From the NCBI GenBank assembly GCA_963827735.1, contig CAWHBO010000005.1:192524-256523 (forward strand): 64,000 bases of DNA, given 5' to 3'. How positions within the stretch are numbered: the stretch's first letter is position 1; each line of letters opens with the position of its first letter. Source of the DNA: CAWHBO01 sp963827735 (GTDB taxonomy: Bacteria; Patescibacteriota; Patescibacteriia; Patescibacteriales; UBA12075). The notes below the pieces were generated by a model that was not told the origin of the DNA, did no database searches, and saw nothing but the letters and a program-made list of their open reading frames with translations. Below, piece by piece: positions 63,981 through 64,000 of the stretch. Both the position numbers and the translations under genes were made by a program.

Positions 63981-64000
63981 CCAGGATCATCAGATGCGTC

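Overview
The window is two unrelated genomes joined at about position 29,190. Bases 1 to about 29,190 are AT-leaning, tightly packed and use short Shine-Dalgarno sites. They look like a Patescibacteria (CPR) bacterium, probably Parcubacteria-like: very long secreted proteins with VirB2/TrbC-like pilin N-termini, a short gene list without biosynthetic operons, and AT-rich hairpin repeats between genes. TGA is a normal stop here. From about 29,190 to 64,000 the sequence is high-GC with actinobacterial gene families (Lsr2, PadR regulators, an ECF41 sigma factor, HAAS proteins, DUF445). The switch happens inside a CPR reading frame and enters a sulfotransferase that lacks its N-terminus. A chimeric assembly or concatenation is far more likely than gene transfer.

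CPR part, left to right: a RelA/SpoT alarmone enzyme running off the left edge; two giant secreted proteins with pilin-like anchors and Ig/IPT/FN3 modules (1,540-9,455); two single-pass proteins with calcium-binding DxDxDG repeats; ybeY and a diacylglycerol/undecaprenol kinase; a small heptad-repeat membrane protein, a protein ending in an S74 self-cleaving chaperone domain and a Cys-rich secreted protein (12,283-15,038); a lipoprotein with thrombospondin type 3 repeats; ftsA without ftsZ; glycyl-tRNA synthetase; glycerate 2-kinase followed by a ComEC-like metallo-beta-lactamase; a lone CheY-like receiver; ndk; a 32-residue membrane peptide and a candidate small RNA, each with its own promoter and terminator; a PlsC-like acyltransferase; an SPFH/Band-7 membrane operon; and a truncated secreted TPR-like protein. 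Much of this is a cell-surface programme, separated by hairpin-forming spacers.

Actinobacterial part: most recognisable genes carry one or more single-base frameshifts that resume in the next frame without stops. This fits either uncorrected indel errors or a decaying accessory region. Two 45-bp copies of the 3' half of a tRNA-Pro(CGG) gene (30,528 and 37,471) each lie beside a tyrosine-integrase 3' end, as in tandem arrays of integrative elements. tRNA-Phe 3' fragments recur at about 45,933 and 50,817. IS4- and IS256-type transposase remnants lie near 51,200, 62,400 and 63,500. A segment of about 1.2 kb (44,493-45,701) has 14-bp perfect inverted repeats at its ends, sits between two near-identical copies of about 111 bp, and carries an RlmJ-like methyltransferase. 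A lower-GC stretch (about 39,720-41,700) holds a HEPN-domain gene. Three PadR regulators each precede an overlapping membrane-protein gene. Near the right end a divergent ECF41 sigma factor and CxxC carboxymuconolactone-decarboxylase gene form a classic regulator-target pair.

I see no rRNA, no complete tRNA and no CRISPR array.
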